Shown piece by piece: positions 1-9,221 of a stretch of DNA of 55,817 nucleotides (its first letter is position 1; the number at the start of each line of letters is the position of its first letter). A program made the translations under genes and the position numbers. The stretch covers positions 1 to 55,817 of the forward strand of contig BHES01000009.1 of assembly GCA_003864575.1 (NCBI GenBank). The letters run 5' to 3'. Origin of the DNA: Enterobacterales bacterium (lineage in GTDB: Bacteria; Pseudomonadota; Gammaproteobacteria; Enterobacterales; Enterobacteriaceae). The notes under the pieces were generated by a model, which was not told where the DNA came from, did no database searches, and saw only the letters and a list, made by a program, of their open reading frames with translations.

Positions 1-115
1 GTTCCGGGAGGAGATAAGACGATTTTTTAGTGAAATATTACCGGGACTTTCTGGTGCGTTGCCACGCCGAATTAATGACAACTTCCAGATGCTGAAAAAT
101 GCATCTTCAAGTTAA
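1..115 (+). pseudogene. IS630-family transposase, C-terminal fragment (cut by window edge)
   Basis: Reading frame 2 codes for the last 37 residues of a transposase and stops with TAA at 113-115. The residues match the C-terminus of the right-end copy except for one Trp-to-Arg change. The catalytic DDE residues lie upstream, outside the window, so whether this copy is intact cannot be judged. It is an edge-truncated coding region and not necessarily a broken gene. Confidence 0.75.
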
Positions 116-122
116 CTGTGTA
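1..122 (+). mobile_element. IS630-type insertion sequence, terminal part (left copy)
   Basis: The first 122 bases hold the 3' end of a transposase frame and the terminal sequence of an IS. The same sequence recurs in inverted orientation at 55573-55817; over the shared stretch I see one difference (base 5: c here, t in the other copy, which turns Trp into Arg). The IS is taken to end at 122, followed by TA at 123-124 and then G. This fits the IS630 habit of duplicating a TA, often within CTAG, but the exact boundary is inferred because the other end of the element lies outside the window. Confidence 0.85.
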
Positions 123-124
123 TA

Positions 125-703
125 GATCTTCGTCTTACTGCAAACATTCTTAATTCATTGGATACAAAATCTACTTTTGTAACCATTAATTTTCAAACGT
201 TGATTTCAGATAATATTGAACATCAGTTGCGTTATCAGGATATTGAGTTTGTTATTAGCTATCGCGCTTTTGAACGATCCGGATTTTGTAATCAGCCACT
301 TTTTACTGATGAGCTTGTATTAGTCGCCGCACAGCATCATCCCAGAATTAGTCCTCATATGTCCGATGAGAAATATCTTAATGAGCAGCATGCCGTTGTA
401 ATGAATGGAGGGTATTATTCGTTTTCTCTGCCTTATTATGATGCTCCCGCCGGGAAACCGTTAATCGGTTATCAAGGTACGGATTTAAATAGTGTGATGA
501 ATATTGTCTCCAGAACGCATATGGTGGCACTGGTTCCACGCTGGTTGGCAAAAACTCATGCCGGAACCCTGAATTTAAATATCATTCCGCTGCCATGGAT
601 GAATAATCAATTACCTTGTTATCTCACCTGGCATGAATCCGCCAGCAAAGATAAAGGGAATATGTGGATGAAGTCTCTGCTCGAGCAAGCAGAAACGCTG
701 TGA
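125..703 (+). pseudogene. leuO: leuO remnant: LysR-type regulator lacking its DNA-binding domain
   Basis: The frame is open from the IS boundary through 703 and codes for the C-terminal two thirds of LeuO, a LysR-type regulator (about 314 residues in E. coli) that antagonises H-NS. Recognisable LeuO stretches are HQLRYQDIEFVISY, PLFTDELVLVAA, NEQHAVV and VPRWLA, then LTWHESASKDKGNMW near the end. The winged helix-turn-helix and linker (about 120 residues) are missing because the IS sits directly upstream. A TTG at 158 could start a 181-residue product, but without the DNA-binding domain it could not act as LeuO. Its position upstream of ilvIH matches the E. coli order. The 5' part may survive on the far side of the IS. 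Confidence 0.85.
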
Positions 704-935
704 TCATTGCGAACCGGTTTGGTGAGTGATTTTATCTGCCTGGTTGACACTATTTGGTTTTTTATCCTGCGCGAATGGGTGTCCATTTTCTTCATTTCTG
801 CGCAGGTGTAATGTGTAAAACTTTTCCCCTCATGCATTCCTTTTTTCGTTTTTCTAGTCTTTGTTGAATCATATTTTGATTTGCCAGCCTTTACAGACTC
901 GGTAGACTACGCAAAATGTTAATAATGGTGAGCAA
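704..935. other. Intergenic region leuO remnant to acyl-CoA synthetase
   Basis: This stretch is AT-rich with no open frame that looks coding. A TTGACA hexamer lies at 744-749, but no good -10 follows at the right distance, so I do not call a promoter. Transcription of the downstream gene presumably starts here. Confidence 0.4.
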
Positions 936-1004
936 ATGCGAATAAACCTTTGGGTTTATGGTATCCGGCTGTTCTTCCTTTCCTCTCAGGCTGGCAGGCT
1001 ATGA
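936..1004 (+). CDS. Possible 22-residue leader peptide, translationally coupled
   Basis: A short frame starts with ATG at 936 behind a GGTGA element (927-931) and stops with TGA at 1002-1004. It overlaps the ATG (1001) of the next gene in the arrangement ATGA. The peptide begins MRINLWVYGIRLFF and is basic and hydrophobic. A decent ribosome site and an exact stop/start overlap are what a coupling leader would show, and the downstream ATG itself has only a weak Shine-Dalgarno sequence. No homologue is known to me. It could equally be chance; codon conservation in relatives would decide. Confidence 0.35.
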   Translation: MRINLWVYGIRLFFLSSQAGRL

Positions 1005-2797
1005 ACACAACTTTCTCTGACTATCATCTCGTTACTCGTTTCCGTGAGCAGCTCATCTCGCGGCCCGAGAATATCGCTTTTCGTGAATGGTCGGCCGAAC
1101 GGGAAACGGCGTTGACCTGGCGTGAAGCTGGAAAAAAAGTCGATCATCTCTCCCGCCTTTTACTGCAGTTGGGCATTGAACCCCAGGAACGCGTCGCCAT
1201 TTGTGGCAGCAATGGAATGGCATGGACGCTGGCTGATATGGCCATTTTGCAACTTCGGGCCATCACGGTGCCGATTTATGCCACCAATACGGCTGCACAA
1301 TCGGCCTATGTGTTGAATGACGCCGGTATCCGCACGCTGTTTATTCTCGGCCAGACGCAGTTTGATGCGGCCATAAAGCTGCGTGCGCTCTGCCCGCAGT
1401 TGCAGCATATATTGGTGCTTGATGCCGACGTCGACTTGCATGGCGATACTCTTGCCCGTCACGTAGATATGCAGGAAGAATCAACCAGTTCTCTGGATGA
1501 GTTATTGCTGACGCGTATAGCGGATTGCAGCCTGGAAGATCTCTTTACCCTGATTTATACCTCGGGCACCACCGGAGAGCCTAAGGGGGTGATGCTTGAT
1601 TACCGCAGCATGGCCACTCAGCTCCAGCAACATGAACAACGCCTTGCGCTGTCAGACAGCGATGTGTCTCTGTGCTTCCTGCCACTGGCACATGTTTTCG
1701 AAAGGGCGTGGAGCTTTTTCGTCATGCATTGTGGGGCGCAGAACGTCTATCTGCGGGAAACCGACCTGGTCCGTGATGCGCTGCAGGCCGTTAAACCAAC
1801 CGTCATGTGCGCGGTTCCGCGTTTTTATGAAAAAGTCTTCAGCGCGATTAATCAGAAAGTTGCGCACTCGGGGTATGCCAAAAAGAAGCTGTTTCACTGG
1901 GCTATGGCTTGCGGACGCGAGAAATTTTTAAGTGAAAGAGAAGGCACTGCGCTTTCCTGGTGGCAAAACCGTCGGTATGCACTGGCTGACAAACTGGTGC
2001 TCGGCAAGTTGCGTGGCTTGTTGGGCGGAAATTTGCGATTTCTACCTGCGGCTGGGGCCAGTCTCGACGATAATGTGATCCTGTTTTTTGAGTCCATCGG
2101 CCTGAAAATTAAATATGGTTACGGGCTGACAGAGACCTGTGCGACGGTCACCTGCTGGGAGGAAAAAGAGTTTCTATTTGGCTCGGTCGGAACCGCGCTG
2201 CCGCTGGTTGAAGTGCGTATCGGAGAGGAAAATGAAATTCAGGTCCGTGGGCCTACGCTTTTCCGCGGTTATTTTAATAAACCGGAAGAGACTGCTACCA
2301 GCTTTACCGACGACGGTTGGTTCAAAACCGGCGATGCGGGAAAAAGGGATCATCGAGGCAATTTGTTTGTTACCGAGCGTTTAAAAGATCTGATGAAAAC
2401 CTCGGGTGGAAAATATATCGCCCCACAGCGTATCGAAGGCACACTGGTTCAGGACCGCTATATCGAGCAGGCGGCAGTGATCGCCGATGCTAAGCACTTT
2501 GTCTCCGCGCTTATCGTGCCGGACTTTAATGCGCTGAGTGAGTACGCGCAGGCGCATCACATCGATTATCTCAATCGTGAGAGTCTGCTGAAAAATGAGC
2601 AGATTTTGTCGCTGTTTACTTACCGTATCCGTGAGATCCAACACGAGCTGTCCGGTTATGAGCAGGTGAAAAAATTCGCTCTGCTGAAAACGCCCTTTAC
2701 CATGGAAGCCGGAGAGTTGACACCGACCCTGAAGCTGCGGCGCAAGATTATCCTGCAGCGATACCAAAAAGAGGTCGATACCTTCTACCGTGACTAA
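1001..2797 (+). CDS. Long-chain acyl-CoA synthetase-like AMP-forming ligase
   Basis: A 598-residue member of the ANL superfamily (adenylate-forming ligases), closest in architecture to long-chain fatty acyl-CoA synthetases (COG1022), which join a carboxylic acid to CoA through an acyl-adenylate. Visible motifs are the P-loop YTSGTTGEPKGVML starting near residue 186, the A5 motif YGYGLTETCATVTC, TGDAG, and the C-terminal hinge ERLKDLMKTSGGKYIAPQRIE-like A8/A10 segment with its catalytic Lys. No signal peptide is seen. I chose ATG 1001; the same frame continues upstream to a TTG at 950, which is less likely. The gene lies between leuO and ilvI, a position empty in E. coli. Its substrate cannot be read from the sequence. 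Confidence 0.85.
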   Translation: MNTTFSDYHLVTRFREQLISRPENIAFREWSAERETALTWREAGKKVDHLSRLLLQLGIEPQERVAICGSNGMAWTLADMAILQLRAITVPIYATNTAAQSAYVLNDAGIRTLFILGQTQFDAAIKLRALCPQLQHILVLDADVDLHGDTLARHVDMQEESTSSLDELLLTRIADCSLEDLFTLIYTSGTTGEPKGVMLDYRSMATQLQQHEQRLALSDSDVSLCFLPLAHVFERAWSFFVMHCGAQNVYLRETDLVRDALQAVKPTVMCAVPRFYEKVFSAINQKVAHSGYAKKKLFHWAMACGREKFLSEREGTALSWWQNRRYALADKLVLGKLRGLLGGNLRFLPAAGASLDDNVILFFESIGLKIKYGYGLTETCATVTCWEEKEFLFGSVGTALPLVEVRIGEENEIQVRGPTLFRGYFNKPEETATSFTDDGWFKTGDAGKRDHRGNLFVTERLKDLMKTSGGKYIAPQRIEGTLVQDRYIEQAAVIADAKHFVSALIVPDFNALSEYAQAHHIDYLNRESLLKNEQILSLFTYRIREIQHELSGYEQVKKFALLKTPFTMEAGELTPTLKLRRKIILQRYQKEVDTFYRD

Positions 2798-3243
2798 GAT
2801 CACATTACTGTCCCGGCACAACCCATTGTGCTGGGGTATTTACCTCAATGAGGCACTTCCTCATCCAGACCACATTAAACTTCCCCTCGGATTGGCGCAT
2901 AACCCAGTCATAATTTAATGCTGTAATTTATCCCCCCTTCCTGATATTCCTGAGTAGTTGTTCTGGTTGAGCAGTGTTTTGTCTGGAGAGATCCGGGCAA
3001 GGCAGTGAGACAGAATAACCACATTGTTATTCCGGCATTTTGCCGTTTGCCTGACCTAAATTCAGGCGTTAAGGTACTGAGTTAAGTCTGCGTAATCCGA
3101 TAAGAACAACAGGGTTTAGCCCTCTTACCCGGAATAGCTGGAAATGATTTCCACTCTTCCTTTTGAGTTGCTTACTTACCCGGGCAATTCACTTATTAAA
3201 ATAAGTCATCCTAATTAGAAGCAAAAAGCCTGGAGGCAAAACC
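2798..3243. promoter_or_regulatory. Upstream region of ilvIH
   Basis: This 446-bp gap holds no plausible gene. In E. coli the corresponding region carries the ilvIH promoter and several Lrp sites, and the AT-rich tracts here would suit that, but I cannot assign individual sites by eye. Just before ilvI, 3191-3206 is an AT-rich palindrome (ACTTATT-AA-AATAAGT). The ribosome site for ilvI is TGGAGG at 3231-3236. Confidence 0.4.
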
Positions 3244-4949
3244 ATGGAGATGTTGTCAGGAGCCGAGATGGTCGTTCGATCGTTGATCGATCAGGGCGTT
3301 AAACACGTATTCGGTTATCCCGGCGGAGCGGTGCTGGATATCTATGATGCCCTGCACACGGTCGGCGGGATTGATCATGTGCTGGTGAGACATGAACAGG
3401 GCGCTGTTCATATGGCTGATGGTTATGCCCGCGCCACCGGCGACGTAGGTGTGGTGCTGGTGACTTCCGGTCCCGGTGCAACCAATGCCATCACCGGCAT
3501 TGCTACGGCCTATATGGATTCCATTCCGCTGGTGGTGCTATCAGGTCAGGTTCACAGTTCACTTATTGGCTACGACGCCTTCCAGGAATGCGACATGGTG
3601 GGGATCTCCCGCCCGGTGGTAAAATACAGCTTCCTGGTTAAACGTGCAGAAGACATTCCGACTGTACTCAAAAAGGCATTTTATCTGGCATCAACCGGCC
3701 GCCCTGGCCCTGTGGTTGTCGATCTACCAAAAGACGTGGTCAATCCGCAGATTAAATTGCCTTATGCTTATCCGGAACACGTCAGCCTTCGCTCTTACAA
3801 CCCGACCGTACAGGGCCATCGCGGACAGATTAAACGCGCGTTGCAAACCTTGCTGGCGGCGAAAAAACCGGTGCTGTACGTGGGCGGTGGTGCGATCAAT
3901 TCTGCGTGTCATGCCGAAGTGTTAGAGCTGGCAGAAAAGCTTAATTTGCCGGTGACCACTTCCCTGATGGGGCTGGGCGACATCGTCAAAGCATTGGCAT
4001 GTTAGGCATGCACGGGACTTATGAAGCCAACATGACCATGCATAACGCTGATCTGATTTTCGGCGTAGGTGTGCGCTTTGATGACCGTACGACCAACAAT
4101 CTGGCGAAGTACTGCCCGAATGCCACGATCATGCACATTGATATCGACCCGACGTCGATTTCCAAAACGGTGAGTGCGGATATTCCTATCGTTGGCGACG
4201 CCAAACAGACGCTTGAGCAGATGCTTGAACTGCTGACGCAAAGTGATGAGAAGCAGGAATACGACGCACTGCGTGACTGGTGGCAGAGTATCGAACAGTG
4301 GCGCGCTAAAAATTGCCTCGGCTACGACAAAAATAGCGGCACCATTAAACCTCAGGCGGTCATTGAGACATTGCATCGCCTGACCAAAGGGGAGGCTTAC
4401 GTCACTTCTGATGTCGGCCAGCACCAAATGTTTGCGGCGCTGTACTACCAGTTTGATAAGCCACGTCGCTGGATAAACTCCGGCGGCCTCGGCACGATGG
4501 GCTTTGGTTTACCGGCTGCACTGGGTGTGAAACTGGGTTTACCGAATGAAACGGTTATTTGTGTTACCGGTGACGGCAGTATTCAGATGAATATCCAGGA
4601 GCTTTCAACGGCGCTGCAATACGATTTACCGGTGATCGTTGTCAATCTGAACAACGGTTACCTCGGTATGGTGAAACAGTGGCAGGATATGATTTATTCA
4701 GGCCGCCATTCCCAGTCTTACATGCAGTCACTGCCGGACTTTGTCAAACTGGCGGAAGCCTACGGGCACGTTGGTATTGCTATTCGCACTCCCGATGAAC
4801 TCGAAAGCAAGCTGGCGCTGGCGCTGGAACAGAAGAACCGTCTGGTATTTGTGGATATCAGCGTGGATGAAACAGAACACGTTTATCCTATGCTCATCCG
4901 AGGCGGAGCAATGGACGAAATGTGGTTAAGCAAAACGGAGAGGACCTGA
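3244..4949 (+). pseudogene. ilvI: ilvI, acetolactate synthase III large subunit, frameshifted by a 13-nt deletion
   Basis: IlvI is the ThDP-dependent catalytic subunit of acetohydroxyacid synthase III, the first common step of valine, leucine and isoleucine synthesis. The first frame (3244-4005) gives normal IlvI up to SLMGLG, then runs out of frame to a TAG at 4003-4005. The second frame picks up at about 3981 with [13 protein letters not shown] and continues normally to SKTERT at 4949. The family motif here reads GLG-A-F-P-A-T-H-R-Q; 15 nt are expected between GGC and CAT and only two (GA) are present, a net loss of 13 nt. The motif lies in the central FAD-binding domain, and neither half retains both ThDP-binding ends, so activity should be lost. 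The size argues against a homopolymer read error. The ribosome site and downstream ilvH are intact. Confidence 0.92.
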
Positions 4950-4951
4950 TC

Positions 4952-5443
4952 ATGCGCCGGATTTTATCAGTATTGCTGGAGAACGAATCGGGCGCGCTGT
5001 CACGCGTGGTTGGCCTTTTCTCCCAACGCGGTTACAACATTGAAAGCCTGACCGTAGCCCCGACCGATGACCCTACCTTGTCACGCATGACGATTCAAAC
5101 CGTAGGTGACGCCAAGGTCCTCGAGCAAATCGAAAAACAACTGCACAAACTCGTTGATGTGTTGCGCGTCAACGAATTGGTGCAGGGTGCGCACGTTGAG
5201 CGTGAGATTATGCTGGTTAAGCTGCAGGCGTCAGGCTATGGCCGTGAAGAAGTTAAACGATCTACCGAGATTTTCCGCGGGCAAATCGTTGATGTCACTG
5301 CAACGCTATACACAGTACAACTGGCAGGAACCAGCGACAAACTTGATGCTTTCTTGGCCACTGTCCGCGACGTGGCTGAAATCGTTGAAGTTGCCCGCTC
5401 CGGTGTTGTGGGTGTATCACGTGGTGACAAAGTGATGCGCTAA
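4952..5443 (+). CDS. ilvH: Acetolactate synthase III small (regulatory) subunit
   Basis: The 163-residue product matches E. coli IlvH in length and begins [20 protein letters not shown]. Residues 4-78 or so form the N-terminal ACT domain that binds valine, with the glycine-rich [19 protein letters not shown] signature; the rest is the C-terminal regulatory domain. It normally assembles with IlvI to raise activity and give valine feedback. The start lies two bases after the ilvI stop, with GGAGAGG at 4937-4943 as ribosome site; an upstream in-frame start at 4922 is rejected. With ilvI broken, IlvH would have no cognate catalytic partner. Confidence 0.95.
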   Translation: MRRILSVLLENESGALSRVVGLFSQRGYNIESLTVAPTDDPTLSRMTIQTVGDAKVLEQIEKQLHKLVDVLRVNELVQGAHVEREIMLVKLQASGYGREEVKRSTEIFRGQIVDVTATLYTVQLAGTSDKLDAFLATVRDVAEIVEVARSGVVGVSRGDKVMR

Positions 5444-5497
5444 TCGTTTGCCTGTTTCGCCGAAGTGAATTTAACGGTGTTATGACGCATTGCACTC

Positions 5498-5530
5498 AAA
5501 AGCCCAACCTCAGGTTGGGCTTTTGTTTTG
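5498..5530 (+). terminator. Rho-independent terminator after ilvH
   Basis: The hairpin AAAGCCCAACCT-CA-GGTTGGGCTTTTG is followed by a T-rich tract, 55 bases after the ilvH stop. Confidence 0.85.
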
Positions 5531-5782
5531 CCGCAGAGGCTGGAGGCGGGTAGTACTAGTCACCGTGTTGCGGGTGAAACGATTCGGTAAAACACCTTGC
5601 TCAGCAAGGTCTTCTGCGGTTAGATAACGACAGTATAATTAATCATTTCGTTCTTCCAGCTGCACAATGCGTGCATCCCGGAGGGGCAAAAGAGAGCAGA
5701 AAGCGCCTTTGGCTGTCAACGCGACGGTCAACTCCATGGGCTACTGCACTTCACTTTATGAGCAATGAAAGGGGTTCTCTCG
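5531..5782 (+). promoter_or_regulatory. Upstream region of cra with nested inverted repeats and a -10 candidate
   Basis: An outer pair CCGCAGA (5531-5537) and TCTGCGG (5613-5619) encloses a perfect inner hairpin ACCTTGC-TCA-GCAAGGT (5594-5610). A consensus TATAAT lies at 5634-5639 with no good -35. It is a candidate cra promoter, in which case the stems would be upstream DNA and not part of the mRNA; if transcription starts earlier they would form a structured leader. The ribosome site for cra is AAAGGGG at 5768-5774. Confidence 0.4.
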
Positions 5783-6787
5783 GTGAAACTGGATGAAATC
5801 GCGAGGTTAGCGGGCGTTTCGCGGACTACCGCCAGTTATGTGATTAACGGCAAAGCGAAACAGTATCGTGTCAGCGATAAGACAGTTGAAAAAGTAATGG
5901 CTGTCGTGAAGGAACATAACTACCACCCGAATGCTGTCGCAGCCGGTTTACGTGCTGGCAGAACCCGTTCCATCGGGCTGGTTATTCCCGATCTTGAGAA
6001 TACTAGCTATACCAAAATCGCCAACTATCTCGAACGACAGGCCCGCCAGCGCGGCTATCAGCTGCTGATTGCCTGCTCGGAAGACCAGCCTGATAACGAG
6101 ATGCGTTGCGTGGAACATCTCCTGCAACGTCAGGTCGACGCGATCATTATTTCTACTTCTCTGCCACCGGAACATCCCTTTTATCAGCGCTGGGCCAATG
6201 ACAGTTTTCCTATTATCGCGCTGGATCGTGCACTCGACCCTGAACACTTCATCAGCGTGGTTGGAGCAGATCAGGAAGACGCGTTGATGCTGGCACAGGA
6301 GCTGCGCACTTTCCCGGCTGAATCGGTTCTCTATCTGGGCGCGTTGCCTGAGCTTTCCGTCAGTTTTCTGCGTGAACAGGGATTCCGTCAGGCCTGGGCC
6401 GAAGATGCTCGTGAGCCACAATATCTTTATGCCAATGCCTACGACCGCGAATCGGCAGGGGTCGCTTTTGCTGAATGGCTGCAAACGCACCCTATGCCGC
6501 AGGCGCTTTTCACTACATCATTCCAGTTGTTGCAGGGCGTAATGGATGTGACGCTTAAGCAGAAAGGGCGTCTGCCGGTCGATTTAGCGATTGCGACTTT
6601 TGGCGATAACGAGCTACTCGATTTTCTCGAGTGTCCGGTGCTGGCGGTGGCGCAACGACATCGCGATGTGGCTGAACGCGTACTTGAACTGGTGCTGGCG
6701 TGCCTTGATGAACCGAAGAAACCAAAAGCCGGCCTGACCCGCATTCGCCGTAATCTCTTTCGCCGCGGACGCTTAAGCCGTAAGTAA
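5783..6787 (+). CDS. cra: Catabolite repressor/activator Cra (FruR)
   Basis: A 334-residue LacI/GalR-family regulator of carbon flux that releases DNA on binding fructose phosphates. The N-terminal helix-turn-helix reads [20 protein letters not shown], and the periplasmic-binding-protein-like effector domain follows from about residue 60. It is almost identical to E. coli Cra over the first 100 residues. The GTG at 5783 gives the same length as E. coli and is preferred over the ATG at 5765, which would add six residues. It sits between ilvH and mraZ as in E. coli. Its targets elsewhere include many glycolytic and TCA genes. Confidence 0.97.
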   Translation: MKLDEIARLAGVSRTTASYVINGKAKQYRVSDKTVEKVMAVVKEHNYHPNAVAAGLRAGRTRSIGLVIPDLENTSYTKIANYLERQARQRGYQLLIACSEDQPDNEMRCVEHLLQRQVDAIIISTSLPPEHPFYQRWANDSFPIIALDRALDPEHFISVVGADQEDALMLAQELRTFPAESVLYLGALPELSVSFLREQGFRQAWAEDAREPQYLYANAYDRESAGVAFAEWLQTHPMPQALFTTSFQLLQGVMDVTLKQKGRLPVDLAIATFGDNELLDFLECPVLAVAQRHRDVAERVLELVLACLDEPKKPKAGLTRIRRNLFRRGRLSRK

Positions 6788-6802
6788 TGTCGATAATGTC
6801 TA

Positions 6803-6833
6803 AGACGGGCTTCAGGCTAAGCCCGTTTTTTAC
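6803..6833 (+). terminator. Rho-independent terminator after cra
   Basis: The stem ACGGGCTT / AAGCCCGT is followed by TTTTT, 15 bases after the cra stop. Confidence 0.85.
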
Positions 6834-7383
6834 TTTTAACCTGCCTACATGAACATTGCGCAAAAATACACCTAAAAAAGAAGCCATAATTTCAGGAAGG
6901 GTATTTTGGGAAAAATCTTAATGCCTGAATTATTAGCAAATGTTTTCCAACTTTATTTCCCTGATATAAATTGCCAAATCAATTTTAAAAATACGTTAAT
7001 ACGGACTTTAAAAGTGCTGTAGAATTCAGGCCGTCATTTTAGCGAGTTTTCTGACATTTTGACTTTAAAGTAAGAAACCCGCTAAAGGCTTGCAGCATGC
7101 GGCCTGGCAATATGAGTGAAGTTGTTTTAGCCGTCACTGTCGAAAAGAAGCCAGAATTTCATTTCGACGAGAAACAGGTTAAGAAATGAGAGATCGATAG
7201 CAGAAGAATACAAATAGCTAAATAATGTTCAATTTGATTTTTTTTAATCATCATTATTTTTTCTACGAAATTTCCTCAACTAATCATGATGTTATTTTCT
7301 ATTCCGCGACGTAAAACCCCTCCCTCATTGCAATGTGTCTTCCGGATGCGTTGTAAATATTGCCAAACCGCCTCCGCTCTGGC
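6834..7383. other. Long AT-rich gap between cra and the mra promoter
   Basis: About 550 bp without a convincing gene on either strand. It contains AT-rich tracts (for example 7200-7300) and no repeat, tRNA or terminator that I can support. A similarly long gap separates these genes in E. coli. Additional weak promoters for the dcw cluster could lie here. Confidence 0.4.
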
Positions 7384-7413
7384 TTGACAAGGTTTTAAAA
7401 CCATCCGTAAACT
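7384..7413 (+). promoter_or_regulatory. Pmra promoter of the dcw cluster
   Basis: A consensus -35 TTGACA (7384-7389) and a -10 TAAACT (7408-7413) are separated by 18 bp. Both hexamers and the following CTTTTAAGTGGGA context closely resemble the E. coli Pmra promoter, the main promoter of the division and cell wall cluster. Confidence 0.8.
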
Positions 7414-7421
7414 CTTTTAAG

Positions 7422-7446
7422 TGGGAATTTGTGGAGGAAAGTGGTG
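7422..7446 (+). promoter_or_regulatory. MraZ-binding repeats
   Basis: Three five-base direct repeats lie exactly 10 bp apart: TGGGA (7422), TGGAG (7432) and TGGTG (7442). MraZ is known to bind TGGGN repeats at this spacing just downstream of Pmra and to repress its own cluster. Only the first copy keeps the full TGGG core. Confidence 0.75.
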
Positions 7447-7474
7447 ATTAAGGTCATAGAGGGGTAGATCGGTC

Positions 7475-7933
7475 ATGTTTCGTGGCGCGACGATGGTTAA
7501 CCTCGACAGCAAAGGGCGACTTGCCGTACCCACCCGATATCGGGATTTGCTGAGCGAAGAATCGCAAGGTCAAATGGTTTGCACCATAGACCTCCATCAC
7601 CCGTGCCTCCTCCTTTACACCCTGCCCGAATGGGAAGTTATCGAACAAAAATTGTCCCGTCTGTCAAGCATGAACCCTGTAGAGCGCCGTATTCAGCGCC
7701 TGCTGCTGGGACATGCGAGTGAATGCCAGATGGATAACGCCGGGCGACTGCTTATCGCGACCACGTTGCGTCAACACGCCGGGCTAGCCAAAGAAGTGAT
7801 GCTGGTTGGGCAGTTCAATAAGTTTGAACTGTGGGATGAACAGACCTGGTATCAACAAGTTAAGGAAGACATTGACGCTGAACAATCGTCTCAGGAACCG
7901 CTTTCTGATCGATTACAGGACTTGTCACTATAA
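7475..7933 (+). CDS. mraZ: Transcriptional regulator MraZ
   Basis: A 152-residue protein, the same length as in E. coli. It contains two SpoVT/AbrB-type swapped-hairpin motifs: [12 protein letters not shown] near the N-terminus and [13 protein letters not shown] near residue 90. MraZ forms rings that bind the repeats upstream of its own gene, lowering dcw expression; RsmH antagonises it. It is the first gene of the cluster and ends two bases before rsmH. Confidence 0.97.
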   Translation: MFRGATMVNLDSKGRLAVPTRYRDLLSEESQGQMVCTIDLHHPCLLLYTLPEWEVIEQKLSRLSSMNPVERRIQRLLLGHASECQMDNAGRLLIATTLRQHAGLAKEVMLVGQFNKFELWDEQTWYQQVKEDIDAEQSSQEPLSDRLQDLSL

Positions 7934-7935
7934 GC

Positions 7936-8877
7936 ATGGTTGAAAATTATAAGCACACATCCGTTTTGCTGGATGAGGCCGTGAATGGCCTGAACATTCG
8001 CCAGGACGGAATTTACATTGATGGAACTTTTGGCCGTGGTGGCCATTCGCGTCTGATCCTGTCCCAACTTGGGCCGGACGGGCGCCTGATTGCTATCGAT
8101 CGTGACCCTCAGGCTATCAAGGCCGCAGCAGAGATTGACGATCCTCGTTTTTCCATTATCCATGGTCCTTTCTCTGATTTGGCGCAATACGTTAAAGAAC
8201 GCAGTCTTGAAGGCAAGATTGACGGCGTATTGTTGGATCTGGGGGTCTCTTCCCCGCAATTAGACGATGCCGAACGAGGCTTCTCCTTCATGCGTGATGG
8301 ACCGCTGGATATGCGTATGGACCCAACCCGGGGCTATTCCGCTGCCGAATGGTTGATGAAAGCAGAAGAAGAGGACATTGCCTGGGTGTTGAAAACCTTC
8401 GGTGAAGAACGTTTTGCCAAGCGTATTGCCCGCGCCGTCGTTGAACGCAACCGCGAACAACCGATGACGCGAACCAAAGAGCTGGCGGACTTGATCACCA
8501 ATGCGTCGCCGTTTCGCGAAAAGCACAAACACCCGGCGACCCGCAGTTTTCAGGCGATCCGCATCTACATCAACAGTGAACTGGAAGAGATCGAACGCGC
8601 CCTTGATGGTGCGCTCGAGATTCTGGCGACGGATGGGCGTCTGTCCGTGATCAGCTTCCACTCGCTGGAAGACCGTATCGTGAAACGCTTTATTCGTCAG
8701 CACAGCCGCGGTGCACAGGTTCCCGCTGGGATCCCGATGACCGAAGCACAGATTGCTGAACTGGGTGGCCGTTCCCTGAAGCCGGTAGGCAAAATGAAGC
8801 CTTCTGACGCTGAAGTGTCTGAAAATCCACGTGCCCGTAGCTCCGTATTACGCTTCGCCGAGAGAACGGCGCTGTGA
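7936..8877 (+). CDS. rsmH: 16S rRNA m4C1402 methyltransferase RsmH
   Basis: A 313-residue SAM-dependent methyltransferase (formerly MraW) that methylates N4 of C1402 in the ribosomal P site. The SAM-binding segment is [10 protein letters not shown] at about residues 29-38, and the MraW signature [16 protein letters not shown] and [11 protein letters not shown] are clear. The start follows the mraZ stop by two bases and the stop overlaps ftsL by four bases, indicating tight coupling. Confidence 0.97.
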   Translation: MVENYKHTSVLLDEAVNGLNIRQDGIYIDGTFGRGGHSRLILSQLGPDGRLIAIDRDPQAIKAAAEIDDPRFSIIHGPFSDLAQYVKERSLEGKIDGVLLDLGVSSPQLDDAERGFSFMRDGPLDMRMDPTRGYSAAEWLMKAEEEDIAWVLKTFGEERFAKRIARAVVERNREQPMTRTKELADLITNASPFREKHKHPATRSFQAIRIYINSELEEIERALDGALEILATDGRLSVISFHSLEDRIVKRFIRQHSRGAQVPAGIPMTEAQIAELGGRSLKPVGKMKPSDAEVSENPRARSSVLRFAERTAL

Positions 8878-9194
8878 TTGGTAACGAGCGACATGGGCTG
8901 GTTGGCGTCATTGCCAGCGACATCTTGCGTAACGGTAAGATCCCATTGATTTTACTGATTGCGGTGTTGATTAGCGCCATTTTTGTCGTGACAACCTCTC
9001 ATAAGACTCGCTTATTGACGGCGCAAAGAGAGCAACTGGTACTGGAAAGAGATGCACTGGACATTGAGTGGCGTAACCTAATCCTGGAAGAGAATGCCCT
9101 CGGCGATCACAGCCGTGTAGAACGCATCGCAACGGAGAAATTGCAGATGCAACATGTTGATCCATCGCAAGAAAATATTGTGGTTCAACCTTAA
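8874..9194 (+). CDS. ftsL: Cell division protein FtsL
   Basis: A 106-residue bitopic membrane protein of the FtsQLB complex that transmits the activating signal to FtsW-FtsI at the septum. A short cytoplasmic N-terminus is followed by one membrane segment (about residues 22-40) and a periplasmic coiled coil, [20 protein letters not shown], nearly identical to E. coli. The GTG start overlaps the rsmH stop (GTGA). It is about 15 residues shorter at the N-terminus than E. coli FtsL. Confidence 0.95.
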   Translation: MIGNERHGLVGVIASDILRNGKIPLILLIAVLISAIFVVTTSHKTRLLTAQREQLVLERDALDIEWRNLILEENALGDHSRVERIATEKLQMQHVDPSQENIVVQP

Positions 9195-9221
9195 AATGCT
9201 CATGGAGAAGATAAGCAACTG

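Noticed and set aside
744..766. Promoter from TTGACA at 744
   Set aside because: No acceptable -10 lies 15-19 bp downstream.
3975..4005. Programmed frameshift in ilvI
   Set aside because: No slippery heptamer is present, and 13 bases of conserved coding sequence are missing, so a ribosomal shift could not restore the protein.
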